The position numbers were made by a program, and so were the translations under genes. From Arcuatula senhousia (Eukaryota > Mollusca > Bivalvia > Mytilida > Mytilidae): a stretch of DNA of 64,000 bases. A model generated the notes under the pieces. It saw only the letters and a program-made list of their open reading frames with translations. It made no database searches and was not told the DNA's origin. The stretch is from positions 33,962,502 to 34,026,501 of the forward strand of contig OZ020304.1 in the NCBI GenBank assembly GCA_963971305.1, read 5' to 3'. Positions 21,855 through 33,720 of the stretch are shown piece by piece. Every line of letters begins with the position of its first letter. Positions within the stretch are counted from its first letter, which is position 1.

Positions 21855-22575
21855 ATGTCTCCCTCCTCTTTTGTTGGGAGACATATTGTTTTTGTCCTGT
21901 CCCTCTGTCGGTCACAAAGTTTGTCAGGAAAACTCCTCTAAAACTACTGAATCAAATTCAACGAAACTTGGTATATAGGAGGGACACCATATGTAGTTGT
22001 GCATATTACCAGGAATTTTTATACTCATTTCTTGTGGGTGTTATGGCCCTCTGAACTTGGAAATTAGCTGAAAATCCTCATTTATCATCTTGCCAGAGCA
22101 ACTTCTAAACCGAATTGAATGCAACTTGGTATATAGGAAGAACACCATATTTAGTTGTGCATGTTACAAGGTAATTTTGACCCTCAGATTTTTGTGGGAG
22201 TTACAGCCCTTTGAATTTAGAAATTTGTTGAAAATCCTCATTTATCATCTTGTCAGCACAGTGCCAAAGGTACTACTGAACCAAATTTAATTATACTTGG
22301 TATATAGGGAGGCTATCATCATATGTAGTTGTGCATGTTCCAAGGAAATTTTTATCCTCAAAATTTTGTGGGACATATGTCCCTTTAAACTTAGAAATTT
22401 GCTGAAAAAATCCTCATCTATCATCTTCTCGGGGAAACTCCTCTGAAACTACTGAACGGAATTCAATGATACTTGGTACAAAGGAAAGACACCGTATGTA
22501 GTTGTGCATATTGTCAGAAAATTTTGATCTTCAAATTTTTGTGGGAGACATCGTTTTTGCAGGCAAAACAAATTT
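21855..22575 (+). mobile_element. Helentron-like element with about 167-bp core
   Basis: Head ATGTCTCCCTCC...GTTGGGAGACAT (21855-21884); tail GTGGGAGACAT followed by the hairpin GTTTTTGC-AG-GCAAAAC. The core is four degenerate units marked by GTAGTTGTGCAT. The same core, inverted, makes up 42853-43931. Confidence 0.6.
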
Positions 22576-22672
22576 GAATTTTATTTAACTTTCTGAGTTA
22601 TGTGGACACATAATGGTGGCATAAGCTCATCAACACAGTCCTTTGAATAATGGGCTAAAAATAATTTGTTTT

Positions 22673-23031
22673 TAGAGAGCCGGTGGTGTAGTGGTTAAAG
22701 CGTCGGGCTACTAACACCAAGGTTTGTGGTTCATCCTCGTCAGGGGTAAAAAATTCATGAATCAATTTTCCGACTCTTTCTTGACACCATTTGCGAGGAT
22801 GGTCTTAAGGAAAGATGCTAGTCCTTCGAAAAGGACGAAAAATGGTTGCCTCGTGTATGTGGAGAGCAATACCCCATGCACGTTAAAGACCCCTTTGTAG
22901 AGTTCGATAAGAGTAGGCTCAATGGGGGCCGCTGCAAAGGCCACACTCGCAAACTGCTAGCTGGAGAGGGATTTACACAAGCATTAAGCTTGTTTCCCAA
23001 TCCAGGATAAATAAATATGTTTAAACTAAAC
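22673..23031 (+). mobile_element. tRNA-derived SINE, full length
   Basis: The 5' end is tRNA-like: A-box TGGTGTAGTGG at 22684-22694 and B-box GGTTCATCCTC at 22728-22738. The body contains the CACGTTAAAGACCC word common in metazoan SINE central domains. The 3' end has GGATAAATAAATATG. An 11-bp direct repeat TAATTTGTTTT (22662-22672 and 23032-23042) flanks it, as expected of target-primed retrotransposition. The internal ORFs are not genes. Confidence 0.8.
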
Positions 23032-23129
23032 TAATTTGTTTTGCTTTTACTTACCCGTTTCAATGGTGTCTCTTTCTTCGGCTTTCAGTCGGCATGTTTT
23101 CAGTTTATTGATCTATGTTCTATCAGTTA

Positions 23130-23540
23130 AAAGGGCATATAGTGTTCGAGTCCGTTCGTCCCTACGTCCGTCCGTTCGTCCGTCCGTCCCAAATCCCCAT
23201 ATTTCTAAATTCCCACTTACTTACAAATGCCACATCCATCATATTGGTATGGTAGGTGCACCTATTGACGCTAAGCACAATGCATGCTTCGGATGCTGGA
23301 TGTGTACTACATTTTCCGCATGGATGAACTCTTACAGAATAATGGTTAAAGTCCATTCCCACTTACTGACATGTGCCACATCAACTATTTTGATATGATA
23401 ATGCTATGCACAATGCATACTTCGGATGCTGACTATGACCTATATTTTCTGCATGAATTACCACTTATAGAAGAATGGTTAAAGTCTGACAAGTGCCATA
23501 TCAAACCATATTGGTATATGGTAGGTGCACCTAGTGTAGT
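23130..23540 (+). repeat. degenerate repeat with (GTCC)n head
   Basis: GTCCGTTCGTCC runs at 23151-23190, followed by tandem words such as CACAATGCATACTTCGGATG at about 23277 and 23411 and GTAGGTGCACCTA at 23251 and 23521. A decayed member of the tandem-core element class; boundaries not resolved. Confidence 0.5.
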
Positions 23541-26500
23541 GATGCTTTAGTGATTGCAGAAAAAATACATGTTGCGAGATGAGGCATTATGTCATTTGGA
23601 CATATTCTTGTTTAAGATACTACCAATGTCCATTGTACTTTAAATCAGTGTATAAAAGCAGGCCGAGTTTCAATATGTAGATTAAGTGAGTTGACTTAAC
23701 CCAACGATTGTAATTGAAACAAAAAGACGGCTTTCCTTTAGCTTTGGGGGTGTACATAACATAAGTAAGCTTGTATTTACCTATTCTTGGAATATCACAT
23801 TTTATAAAAATAAGTTCCACAAAGTTCGTAATATCATTCATCATATTCATACTGAAATATAAAATTCTATAGCTTTTAAAGGGGAAAATGCGAAAGTTGA
23901 TAGTCCTGGATTAAACTGATCAACATATGTTGTCAATTATGTCGGGGAATCATTTGCATTATAATGCTTTAAATTCTTGTTTCTAAGCCCCCGGAATATT
24001 GTATGTATAGAAAGGGGAACAATGAATTGAAGTTTTCTATAGAATTGCCATGGTTAAAACAATAACTGGTAACACGTAAAAACTTTCTATAAATCTTTAA
24101 TGTCTAATGATTAAATTATTATCAAATCAAAATAAAATTATCTGCACGATTTTCGCCCATCTACAATATGAAAACAATACAAGAAGAAAGTAATTGTACA
24201 AATGAAATGAAAATGACAACAAAGCTCCAGTCAACAAATTTTGCTACGCCTGGCGCGCGTTTCGTCTTATTCCGAATCGGTTCTCATCAGGTGCACTCTA
24301 CCCAAAATATTGAAAAAGCTACACTCTAGTTCCATTTTTTGTGAAAGTTTCATTGAGATCCTTGGAGTGGTATAAAAGTAATTGCAGATTTATGTCGGCG
24401 AGATAGTTTCTCGCTCTATCTAGTTTTACCTTTGACATGTAATCGGCATTCACTGTGCTGGAATTATTTCATTATCTGCCTAAATGAACTTTTTTGCTGT
24501 TAAAAAATATAGTTAGGATATCACCAAATACCATTTTATTCGAATGCTCTGTGTAAATCTTGCATTTCGTTTTGAAGTTTGTATTTGTTTTATAACCAGA
24601 AATCCATTTGTTATATTGTTGATTTTGTAAAAAGAGTTTATATATCTAAAAGTATCTTTACAGAAAAAAAACAAATAACCATATAACAGTTTCATGTTGC
24701 TAGAGAATAGTGTTTTTAAATTATTTATCATGTTTATAAAACATGCATGGTATTGGACAATTTCAACATCCTGGTAAAAGTGCGTCTGTAGACTTTTAAC
24801 ATTTTCTCGAAACGCACGGAAGTCGTATTATATATTCTTGCCTGGAACGTTATAGTAATTTTGATATGAAATTCATGAATCTGAACAGTCAGTTTTAAAT
24901 TAGAAAATAAAAATTATATCGATCAAATGAATGTCAAATATCGGACGAACATAGAACCAATGTTACTAATGATCAAATGTCAAACAAATGTCGAATAAGT
25001 TGTTAACTTCACATTGCAATATTTTTAAGCATATGATAGGAAATTGATTGAAAATATCGTGCAAAAACATCGTAAATCTGAATAAAATTGTCAATTTCCG
25101 AAAAAGACAATTTTTGGATAATATTTTCAATTTTTCAAAGTCTGAACCTACATACGTAGACCAGACTGTTCGTGAAATCTTAATTTTACTAAATCAGAAT
25201 GAAAAATCCTTTTTATACTCTTGTTACGACTTTAGTTAGCGTTGTTGATTTCTGTTCGGTTACTTTAGTGTTTTGTGTTTCTTCGTGCTGTTCGTGTTAG
25301 GTTTTGCCCTTGCCCTTTCGGACTTTTGACACTCGAATGCCCCTTTGAATTTAACAAAATAAGTATGAAAATGACATTTTTCTCTGATTTCTTCACTTTC
25401 GACCCATTTTACGCCTCTATAAACTAACAAACAGAGTAAATTATGGTTGGAAAGATTATAGCCATCCATTCGAAACTCAAATGAATTTCTATTGTTTTCT
25501 GTACCTTGTCCTTGACGTTTCTAACCATTCACCTTATAAAAACATAACAATAATGCTACTATTATTAATTCAAAACAAAAGCTTTTTACTTTTCATATGT
25601 TTTAATATAAAAAAAAACAAGTAATACTGTGAGCAAGATTACAAAAGGATACCCCCCCCCCCCCCCGCTTAATATTGGACTCTGTACTGTAAAAAAAATC
25701 TCAAGTCCAGTTATCTCCCTTCCATGATAACCAAGAACAATATGATTCATGAACATCTACAAATGATTTTTCATCTAAATCCATCAAGCAGTTTAGGAGG
25801 AGTTGCGCTTATAGAGTCTCCCATTGAATAATGTATTTCAAAAGTAAGTCCAATTTTCTCCCCTGAATGATGTCTAATTGCGATGCACATCTACATATGA
25901 TGTACTTCTTTCCTGTAAAGTTTCATCAAAATCCTTAGGTGTACAGTTTTTATTAGAATGTTACCATAAAAAAAGTAGAAGAGAATTTTGCATTATTTCA
26001 TTGGCACACAGTCGGAAGGTAATCATTATATACCTCTTCATCAAGTACATGAAAAAGTCACAGAAGAATCTTTATCTTTTTATTTCTAATCGTTTTCTTA
26101 AATAAACGGAGACATATTTAGTGTTCAGGTCGTTTGTCCGTCCGTTCACAAGTGTCCCACAGCAGGTTTACTTTGAGAGTTAGAGTATACACGGGAAAGA
26201 CGTTCAGTTATGTAGTTACTGATTTTTTTTAGTTTTTTTTAGTTTTTAGTTTTGTTTGTTTTTGTTTTGTTTTTCTTTTATCACAGAAAATGGTTTGAAT
26301 TGATTAAATTCAACGTTGAACAGTTGTCGCAGCTCGCTCATGGACCTGTTCAATCAAAGCCTACGGATAAAATTTTACATTTAAAACTCTATCAGAAAAA
26401 TGATGGACGATTTTCAAAAAACGTGTTGCTCTGCCTGTAGGAACCGTAAGTTTATGCTCACTGGGTTATTTTCAATTGCAATTGCAGCTTCGTCGTACAT

Positions 26501-26592
26501 ATAGGTTCTTGGTTAATGATTTATATAGAGCTTTAGTATACTAGTTCAACAAAGTATTAGTATAAGCTTCGAACTTTATTTGCGACCATCTA
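23541..26592. other. non-coding with repeat fragments
   Basis: No gene seen. It holds a CGCCTGGCGCGCGTTTCGTC fragment (24249-24270) of a dispersed repeat, a copy of the CCCTTTCGGAC repeat (25250-25480), a poly-C run near 25655, and a decayed tandem element with GATGCACATCTACATATGATG units (25700-26130). Confidence 0.45.
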
Positions 26593-27639
26593 CACACTAT
26601 GCCATGTTGGTACTCTATGAAATGTTATTTCCCGTGCCGGGTACTGTTATTTCCCCAATTGTGCATCAAGTGGTTTTCTTATATTGATTACCGACACCTA
26701 AATTTAAAGATTCTGAAGCAAAACGGTATTGCTAAGCTGTAAAATGGAAAGTATATTACTTTTATGAACATTTCAAATCAAACCTTTAAAAAAATGAAAA
26801 GTAAAAATGTCTGTGTAAACTTTTCTTTGATATTTCTTGCTGGAAAATTAGCACATTAACTGAAATATTTGATTGATTGTCTCTTGAAAACAAATAAAAC
26901 AATGACTATGCATTAAATCATGAATAAAACTTTTTATAAAAATAATTTGTCTTTCTTTCTCATGCGTTTTGATATCGACATCGATATCATTTGTTGTGAT
27001 TTTCAACGATTAGTTGCGATGGGTAATTTTAAAATTGTACTGTTATTTCGCGTGGCAAATATGCATGAGGTACTGTTATTTCCTGTGGTTTGGTACTGAT
27101 ATTTCATGTGATTTCTTAAAACTTTGTTCAAATTTTTGCAAGAATTGATGGTTAACAATTGAACAAGCATTCATCCTGAGAGTATTGCAAAACAATACAT
27201 AGTCCCCCTATCGGCGTCATATTTCAGTCTCTGGTAAAAATTAGTGTTAAACTTGATCATTTTATTATTTACAAAAATGTTAATAAAAAAAGTGCAGGTA
27301 ACAAACTTCAGTAATTTCTTAAAGTTCAAAGAACCCTAAAAACGCGAACTTGATCTGTAACTTGTTATGGTAGACTCACATATAAAAAATCAGTTCATTA
27401 TCTGCAAGGGTTTAGTACAAAAAGTGCGGAAAACTGAGGCGTGACGGACAGCTAGACGTGCAAACCTATAGTCCCTTTCGACTGTCGCCGATATGGAGCT
27501 AAAAAACACTAGATATTCTAGACAGTGCACCTAATTTTGTAAGGTGGAAGACCATATGCACATGACCATTATTTTGCGACTCGTAGCCAAAACAAAACAG
27601 TTTACCTTTAAAAAGTAAACCAGAGGTTCTCTAGGTCTA

Positions 27640-28197
27640 CTGTCTGTAAAGGGTAGTCTGGAGAACAGAAATTCTTATTTTTTTTCTTCATGTTGTTGCT
27701 AGAACCTTTGAAATGTTTGCCATTATTATCTTTGCAAGAAAACGTTACTAAATTCACAGAAAAGAGTAAAGAAATGGCTTACCTCTAAGATAAATGAATC
27801 AAAATCACTTTGCCCCCTAGTTTTTCCAAATAAATGGCAGCCATATTTGGGGATGCCAAATTGTCAATAATCACTTTTTTGTACAATTTTAGAATATCAT
27901 TCAGATCATATTTTGTGATCAATTTGTTTTTGTTTACATCTGGGAGTGCACTTTGACGTCATATGACGTCACAAAAGAAATTTGACAATTTTTCCCGCCA
28001 TTTTTTTACAATGGGAAATCCCCATAGGCTAGCAAATATCTAAATTTGTAGGAAATGTTAACTTTCTGTTAAGATGTTATATTTTTCAACTACGTCTTTT
28101 TGATGCTAATAAGATTATTTAAACAAATTAAAGCTAAGTTTTTTTGGAAAAAAATATTTTGGATTTTTCCATTCTCCAGACTACCCTTTACAGACAG
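27640..28197. mobile_element. 558-bp MITE with TA target site
   Basis: CTGTCTGTAAAGGGTAGTCT at the left is inverted as AGACTACCCTTTACAGACAG at the right, each flanked by TA. TA duplication and short TIRs fit a Tc1/mariner-derived MITE. It lies inside the 3.3-kb element, so it is the younger insertion or was carried along. Confidence 0.65.
27954..27971. promoter_or_regulatory. paired perfect CRE sites inside the MITE
   Basis: TGACGTCA occurs at 27954-27961 and again at 27964-27971, two bases apart. These are the consensus CREB/ATF palindrome. Whether they act on any gene is unknown; the nearest is the GPCR at 30072-31190. Confidence 0.35.
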
Positions 28198-28989
28198 TAG
28201 ATTGTTCTATGTAGACCTGGTCCGCCTGAGTTCAGACCAAACCATATTTAGAGCGGACCTTGAGTAGACCAGTCTCGAAGCAGACCAGGTTAGAAAAAGT
28301 ACCAAATTAATCAAAGCGCTAAAGCGTTTAAAAGCAGAGCTAAATGTAAGCACTAAAATAAAGATTGATCTGTTTTTCAGCAAATTTTGTTCGTTTGCTC
28401 CGCCCACTTAAACATTTGTTATGAAATCCGTAATTTGGCTCAACCCACTTGAATAAATATATATGACGTATTGATTAAATCAAAGGTAAAAGGTCAGCAA
28501 CGCTGAAGTGTACATCAACTTTAGTGTATCGATATGTGAAATGTAGTCCACATTTATTTTGTATTTATTATAGGGGTATAAAGATGTACCTCTTAGTTAA
28601 GACAACCTGTATAACATTTTAATCATTGAAACAATGATTATACACGATGAATATTCTATAATGGATCCTCTGGTAGGAATATTGCCTGACCGATTTACCC
28701 TGTCTAGACGGAAAAAACGCGAAAGTCAGATAGCTATATAACTACATAGAGCTCTGCTCAAAAATGAACTTTTGAGCAGACTGTGACCCGCCAATCACAA
28801 ATAAATACTACCCCCCCCCCTTTCCCACAAAAAAGGAAGATAAAAACAACAACCTAAAACAACAAACAAAAACAAAAAATAACTAACAAGATAGAATATT
28901 CAAATAGAAAGTTAAGGTAAAGAGGTTAATTAGGCGTTGTGAATAACAGAGTAAGATATTTATTAGACTTAATTATATAAATGATAAAG

Positions 28990-29186
28990 CACAGGCGTTT
29001 TGGTCCAGGATTTTATTTTATTATAAATACCGTGTATAAAAAAAATTTCATCTCGTCTATATAGATTTTATTTTATTATAAATACCGTGTATAAAAAAAA
29101 TTTCATCTCGTCTATATAGACGAGATGAAATTTTTTTTATACACGGTATTTATAATAAAATAAAATCCTGGACCCAAAAGCCTGTG
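28990..29186. mobile_element. palindromic MITE with 8-bp target duplication
   Basis: CACAGGCGTTTTGGTCCAGG at the left pairs with its inverse at the right; arms extend about 75 bp. TGATAAAG flanks both ends (28982-28989 and 29187-29194), which fits a hAT-type insertion. The inner 55 bp of the left arm is repeated in tandem before the palindrome centre. Confidence 0.75.
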
Positions 29187-30071
29187 TGATAAAGGAGATG
29201 TGCATCTACAGAAGGTCACACAGATTGTTTAAATGTTTCATATATACCAATAAAGTGGTTGATATAAAAGTGTAACTCAAAGGTGTCACGGACGTACATT
29301 TCTATCACTATTATCGTCATAATTAAGCGAGGGCAGAAAATACAGTGTCCCTTTTACAGGAAATAACAGTACCATAGTAAATTTTCTAACCAGAAATAAC
29401 AGTACCATACCACATTTACCACGCGAAATAACAGTACAATTTTAGAATTACCCACTGCAACTAATCGTTGAAAAGCACAACAAATAATATTGATGTCAAT
29501 ATCAAAACGCATGACAAAGGAAGAAAAATGATTTTTATGATGGGTTTAATTCATGATTTAATGCATGGTCATTGTTTTATTTGTTTTAAGAGACAACCAA
29601 TCAAATATTTCAGTTAATGTGCTAATTTTCCAGCAAGAAATATCAAATAAAAGTTTACACATACATTTTTACTTTTCAATTTTTTAAAGGTTTGATTTGA
29701 AATGTTCATAAAAGTAATATACTTTCCATTTTACAGCTAAGCAATACCGTTTTGCTTCAGAATCTTTTAATTTAGGTGTCGGTAATCAATATACAAAAAC
29801 CACGTGATGCACAATTGGGGAAATAACAGTACCCGGCACGGGAAATAACATTTCATAGAGTACCAACATGGCATAGTGTGATCTAATGTATGTGAAAACC
29901 AAGACTTGTTTTTAATTTGAAAATTTGAAAAGTTGTTTTGTACTAAAATAGCATACAGTTTTTTATCAATAATTTTTCAATAAAGATTAAACTGAGATTT
30001 TCAAAGATTACTTGAACAAAAACAATATCTAACCTATATATACTTTTTGAGTTGTCTTGCATAAGCACTTA

Positions 30072-31190
30072 CTAATAACATCCATTTGTAAACATTCTAT
30101 AAAATTCACTTCGAAATCGTTTCCCAGTCAAACAATATAAAAAGAAATGAATGCAGTTGTTTATGTACTGGAGAGCATTTATCACACTAAACGCTAAATT
30201 GACGTCAGCATCGTGTACTGAGATTTTACTCCAGTAATGTCTGCCAATGAAATATATTCCTATTGGTGCCGTACACAAAACGAAGACTCCGTTTACTAAC
30301 AACAGCATCCGCGTCACGTTCGTACAGCGCTGAAGACGAGCGGATGAACCACTTTTGGTTTTAGTCGAGGATCCAGATTCTCTTTCAAGAGTTTTTGGGT
30401 ATGCGTTTTCCATGTATTGTTTTGTGTTAAAAATAGTCCTTTGGGATGGTTCTGTCGAATGAAATTGTGAAACGCTGTATCTCCTTCCTGAAGCATTACC
30501 CTGCGAAGTTCCATTTTTCACAAACTTCATATTAGATGATCTTATTTTACGGATGATCAAGAAATTTGCAATTATCATAATGCCAATCGGAACAAAACAG
30601 AAAACACAAAAGTCTATCCAAGGCCATATTTTACTCACGAATCCTAGCTCTCTGTCTTTCTCGGTACAAAATGTTTCGTTCTCATCGCTGATCTTTCGTT
30701 CCACAATAAAAAATAAATGAACATTGATTGCAGTCAATGAAATAAAAATGACAAGGACAGTCACTTTCGATATGTGTAATTTACAACATACCTTTGCTTT
30801 CAGTGGATACAGAACACAAAAGCATCTATCCAAAGTTACAGCAACTAAAATCCACGAGGCGAAGTCGAGGGAGAAATAAACTAAGAAAACATGAAGCTTG
30901 CAGCTCCAATCCGTTAAAACTCGGATGTCGATATCGAAGGCGTTATACAGCCAGTACCGAAGTAGTCCAGTATACAGAACGGCAATATTTGCAACGGATA
31001 GAATTAGCAGGTAGAACATTGTAGTCGACCGACGAAGGGTCCTCCTGGACAAAACAAGTATGCTAAGCACATTGGAAATGGTTCCGATCACAATTATGCA
31101 TGGCGATACATATATATGAATATATTGTGATATTTTATCCTCCAAGTATTCTGGTTCCGCCGTTATGTTTGATATTGCACTTTCGTTCAT
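30072..31190 (-). CDS. class A (rhodopsin-like) GPCR, orphan peptide-receptor type
   Basis: An intronless 372-residue seven-helix receptor. I start it at the ATG complement at 31188-31190; the frame is open further upstream but without an ATG. Visible landmarks: possible N-glycosylation at N2 and N8; N1.50 as N40; the TM3 disulfide cysteine C97 with C175 in extracellular loop 2; DRC (121-123) in place of DRY, followed by FCVLYP; a Ser/Thr-rich third cytoplasmic loop; CTAP in TM6 where CWxP is usual. The TM2 aspartate (2.50) is asparagine, N68, and NPxxY is replaced by HFFLY (348-352), followed by CLTGKRFR. Such changes are seen in lophotrochozoan orphan peptide-type receptors. The ligand cannot be inferred. 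The 3' end lies about 190 bp from the 3.3-kb mobile element. Confidence 0.88.
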   Translation of the reverse strand: MNESAISNITAEPEYLEDKISQYIHIYVSPCIIVIGTISNVLSILVLSRRTLRRSTTMFYLLILSVANIAVLYTGLLRYWLYNAFDIDIRVLTDWSCKLHVFLVYFSLDFASWILVAVTLDRCFCVLYPLKAKVCCKLHISKVTVLVIFISLTAINVHLFFIVERKISDENETFCTEKDRELGFVSKIWPWIDFCVFCFVPIGIMIIANFLIIRKIRSSNMKFVKNGTSQGNASGRRYSVSQFHSTEPSQRTIFNTKQYMENAYPKTLERESGSSTKTKSGSSARLQRCTNVTRMLLLVNGVFVLCTAPIGIYFIGRHYWSKISVHDADVNLAFSVINALQYINNCIHFFLYCLTGKRFRSEFYRMFTNGCY

Positions 31191-33700
31191 TGCTTTTAAT
31201 GCGACCAATAAGAATGATTTACCAATTGTTTACATTCTTATTTGTATTTCTTAAATATCCATCAAACCATGTCATGGATTTGCTGGTTTTGTAGCAAATG
31301 ATAAAAAAATGTTTCTAATATGACAAATGTGGTATATCGCAAACAAAGGTACATTTTTTTCAGTGGATTTTTTTTTACAGTAACACGTCAAGAATACATC
31401 GAACATCAATACATCATTGCTTGTTTGATACTGAAGGAAAAAAGAATAGTAGGTTATCACCGTCAGGTAATATTCCTTATATACATCGTAAAATAACACG
31501 AACTCGTCGCGTAATAGATTTATGCAAAATACAAAATACTATCAACACTGGTCCACTAGGCATTCAGCATATTGCTAGCATACCTCATTAGATGCAACCA
31601 ATAGCCTAATTGCAGAATGAAACTTTGTACTAAAGATATATGAACAAAGACGTTTTAAAATGAAAATTTACTTTTTGTCACCAAATTAAAAGCTATTTAG
31701 TGGATTGAGTTCTATAGTACCAATAGGAAATAAATTTGAATAACATTTGATTTAATTAAAAATATTGAGTTCAAAGTAGCAAAATGAGAAGACTTTATTA
31801 AAATTTGGATTATTTATGCAAAAAATAAGAATTAAAGTAAAATTTTAATGAAGATTTAATATACAACGCCTTCATGGTTACTGCACCATGTCATTTTAAG
31901 CTAAAAAGTATCAATTGATTGGATTTTTAATGAATAACCGGTTATTAACACACAAATTAATTTTGTTATAAAAGAAGTGCTTAAAATGTCAGGAAGTTGT
32001 CGCTTATGCCCGTTGAAGGCAGGATATATGATTGAATTTTGTGAGTATATAGAAAGCAAAGTTTGTATAAATGGGTTTAACCAATCGAACACTCACGTAC
32101 CTGTGTATTGAATTTTGTAAGTATAGAAAGAGCAAAGTCTGTATAAATGAGTTAACCCGAAGAAGACTTATTAGGCTGCCTTTTCACTATTTGTTTTTGA
32201 AAGATCGAACTAAAATGAATCGAATTACCGTCAGTGTAAACGCCTAAGATCGATTCCAAATCGATCCAACCTAGACTCCCCCAGGAGGTATTTTAGTTTA
32301 GTTCGAACTAATATGATTCGTTTCAGTTGATATCGGTTCAATTATTACATGAATTACAAGTGTAAACTCGGCCTCATAAGATTATTATATTAGCATTTAA
32401 AGTAGGACATTTCAAAATCCAAAAATATCCATGATTTCATTTTACTGTGCATGTGTGGTCATTTGTATGCCACCAACTGTAAAAGTATGAAGAAAATAAA
32501 ATAAAAGTATATATTATACCACCAATACGGTTGCTACCTCACTTAAAAATATCGCAACGATTTCTTTAACTTCTTTTCTTTTTCTTTTTCTTTTACCATG
32601 CAAACCTGCTTCAAAAGTTATGATCCAAAAGTTTGTGAAGAACTTCACCCTAACATAATTGGATTTGGTCATTTAAACCATTTGAAATATGTTTCTTGAC
32701 AAACTGAGGCGCACGAAAGATGGTTGGAATGGCAGAAATTCAGTAACAAAGGAGTAGAGCCACGAAGGCCCGAAAATCGGCCCAAAAAATAACTTTGATA
32801 TACCTGCTTGCAATTGCTGGTTTGATGTTCATTAGACTCCACATTTTATCAATTGAAATATATTTTGGTTTTAACTGTTTATCAAAAAGGAGAGCAGTGA
32901 GCTAAAATCATCTATGTTGTTAAAAATCTCGAAATTTAACATTTTTCCTTGATTTTTTTTTTCATTTTTCCGTGATTATGAAAATGGCCGCACACGCCGA
33001 CCAAAGTTATTTTGTGATAGAAATGTGTATTTTTATGCTATAAATTGATGATCAAAAAATTACGATGGTCGACGAATGCGGCCAATTCTAAATTTGACAA
33101 AACACGGCGAGGAAAAAAGTGAAAATGTGTGAAAAATTAAGAATTTCAATTTATGGCGTGTATGAAATGCCAAGGCTGACCATGTGATGTAAATATTTTA
33201 TTAATTTTACAAATATGAAAAGTTCAGTTATAGCTTTACTCATTTGGGGTATACTTACGAAGAGTTGACGTAGTTTTGAAATAAGTAAAAATACTAAGAT
33301 TGACCGTGCTTCGGCAATGCTTTTTCATCAAAGTTTTTGACAATTTTTTTTATGAAAAAACTTTGATCATGCAAAAGGGGCTTTATAACATCTGATGAAT
33401 ATATAGCTACATAATTAGTATGACATTTGTTTACTTGTAAAGTTTATATTCCTATCTACGTATATCATTATTATGAAAATTTATTTATTTATTATGAGAT
33501 GTTTATCTTTAAATTAACATTTGAATTTTCACTAGCTGGAAACGTTTTACGTAACAATGTTTTTCGGTTTTACTTCCTTTTAGAAATGCCATATAATGCC
33601 AACAATTTACAATGCTTCTACAACTTGTATTTAGAAATAAAGCTATCAAAGCACTACATTTTCAATGTTACGCCTCATTGTCCAGTTTTTTTTCGCAGAA
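31191..33700. other. region between the two GPCR genes
   Basis: No coding sequence recognised. A possible 200-bp MITE lies at about 32171-32376, with imperfect inverted ends (AGGCTGCCTTTTCACT and AGTGTAAACTCGGCCT). The stretch 33427-33700 is open in the receptor frame but lacks receptor-like sequence and ends in TTTTTTTTCGCAG at 33700, a likely splice acceptor, so I read it as intron. Confidence 0.45.
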
Positions 33701-33720
33701 GCAGACAACAACTAAACCTG

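Larger units (their letters stand above)
26593..29880. mobile_element. 3.3-kb long-TIR DNA element with 5-bp target duplication
   Basis: The left end begins CACACTATGCCATGTTGG and the right end is its complement. ATCTA flanks both sides (26588-26592 and 29881-29885). Inverted arms extend about 510 bp (to about 27105 and from about 29370), with substitutions and small indels. Each arm carries four or more copies of GGTACTGTTATTTC, placed symmetrically, which could be transposase sites. The interior holds two MITEs and no transposase frame. CACTATG near the terminus and a 5-bp duplication resemble Transib/ProtoRAG ends; that link is inference. Confidence 0.72.

Noticed and set aside
22683..22745. 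tRNA gene
   Set aside because: A- and B-boxes are present, but the sequence continues into a SINE body with target duplications and does not close as a clean tRNA cloverleaf.
25650..25668. Poly-C run (others near 28811, 40346, 47678, 51002)
   Set aside because: Simple homopolymers, often sequencing- or assembly-sensitive; no function can be inferred.
31191..31208. Six-residue upstream extension of the - strand GPCR
   Set aside because: It would start at TTG; the first ATG at 31188-31190 is preferred.
33427..33720. N-terminal extension of the GPCR to 587 residues
   Set aside because: It starts at TTG, has no receptor-like sequence and ends at a strong splice acceptor; treated as intron.
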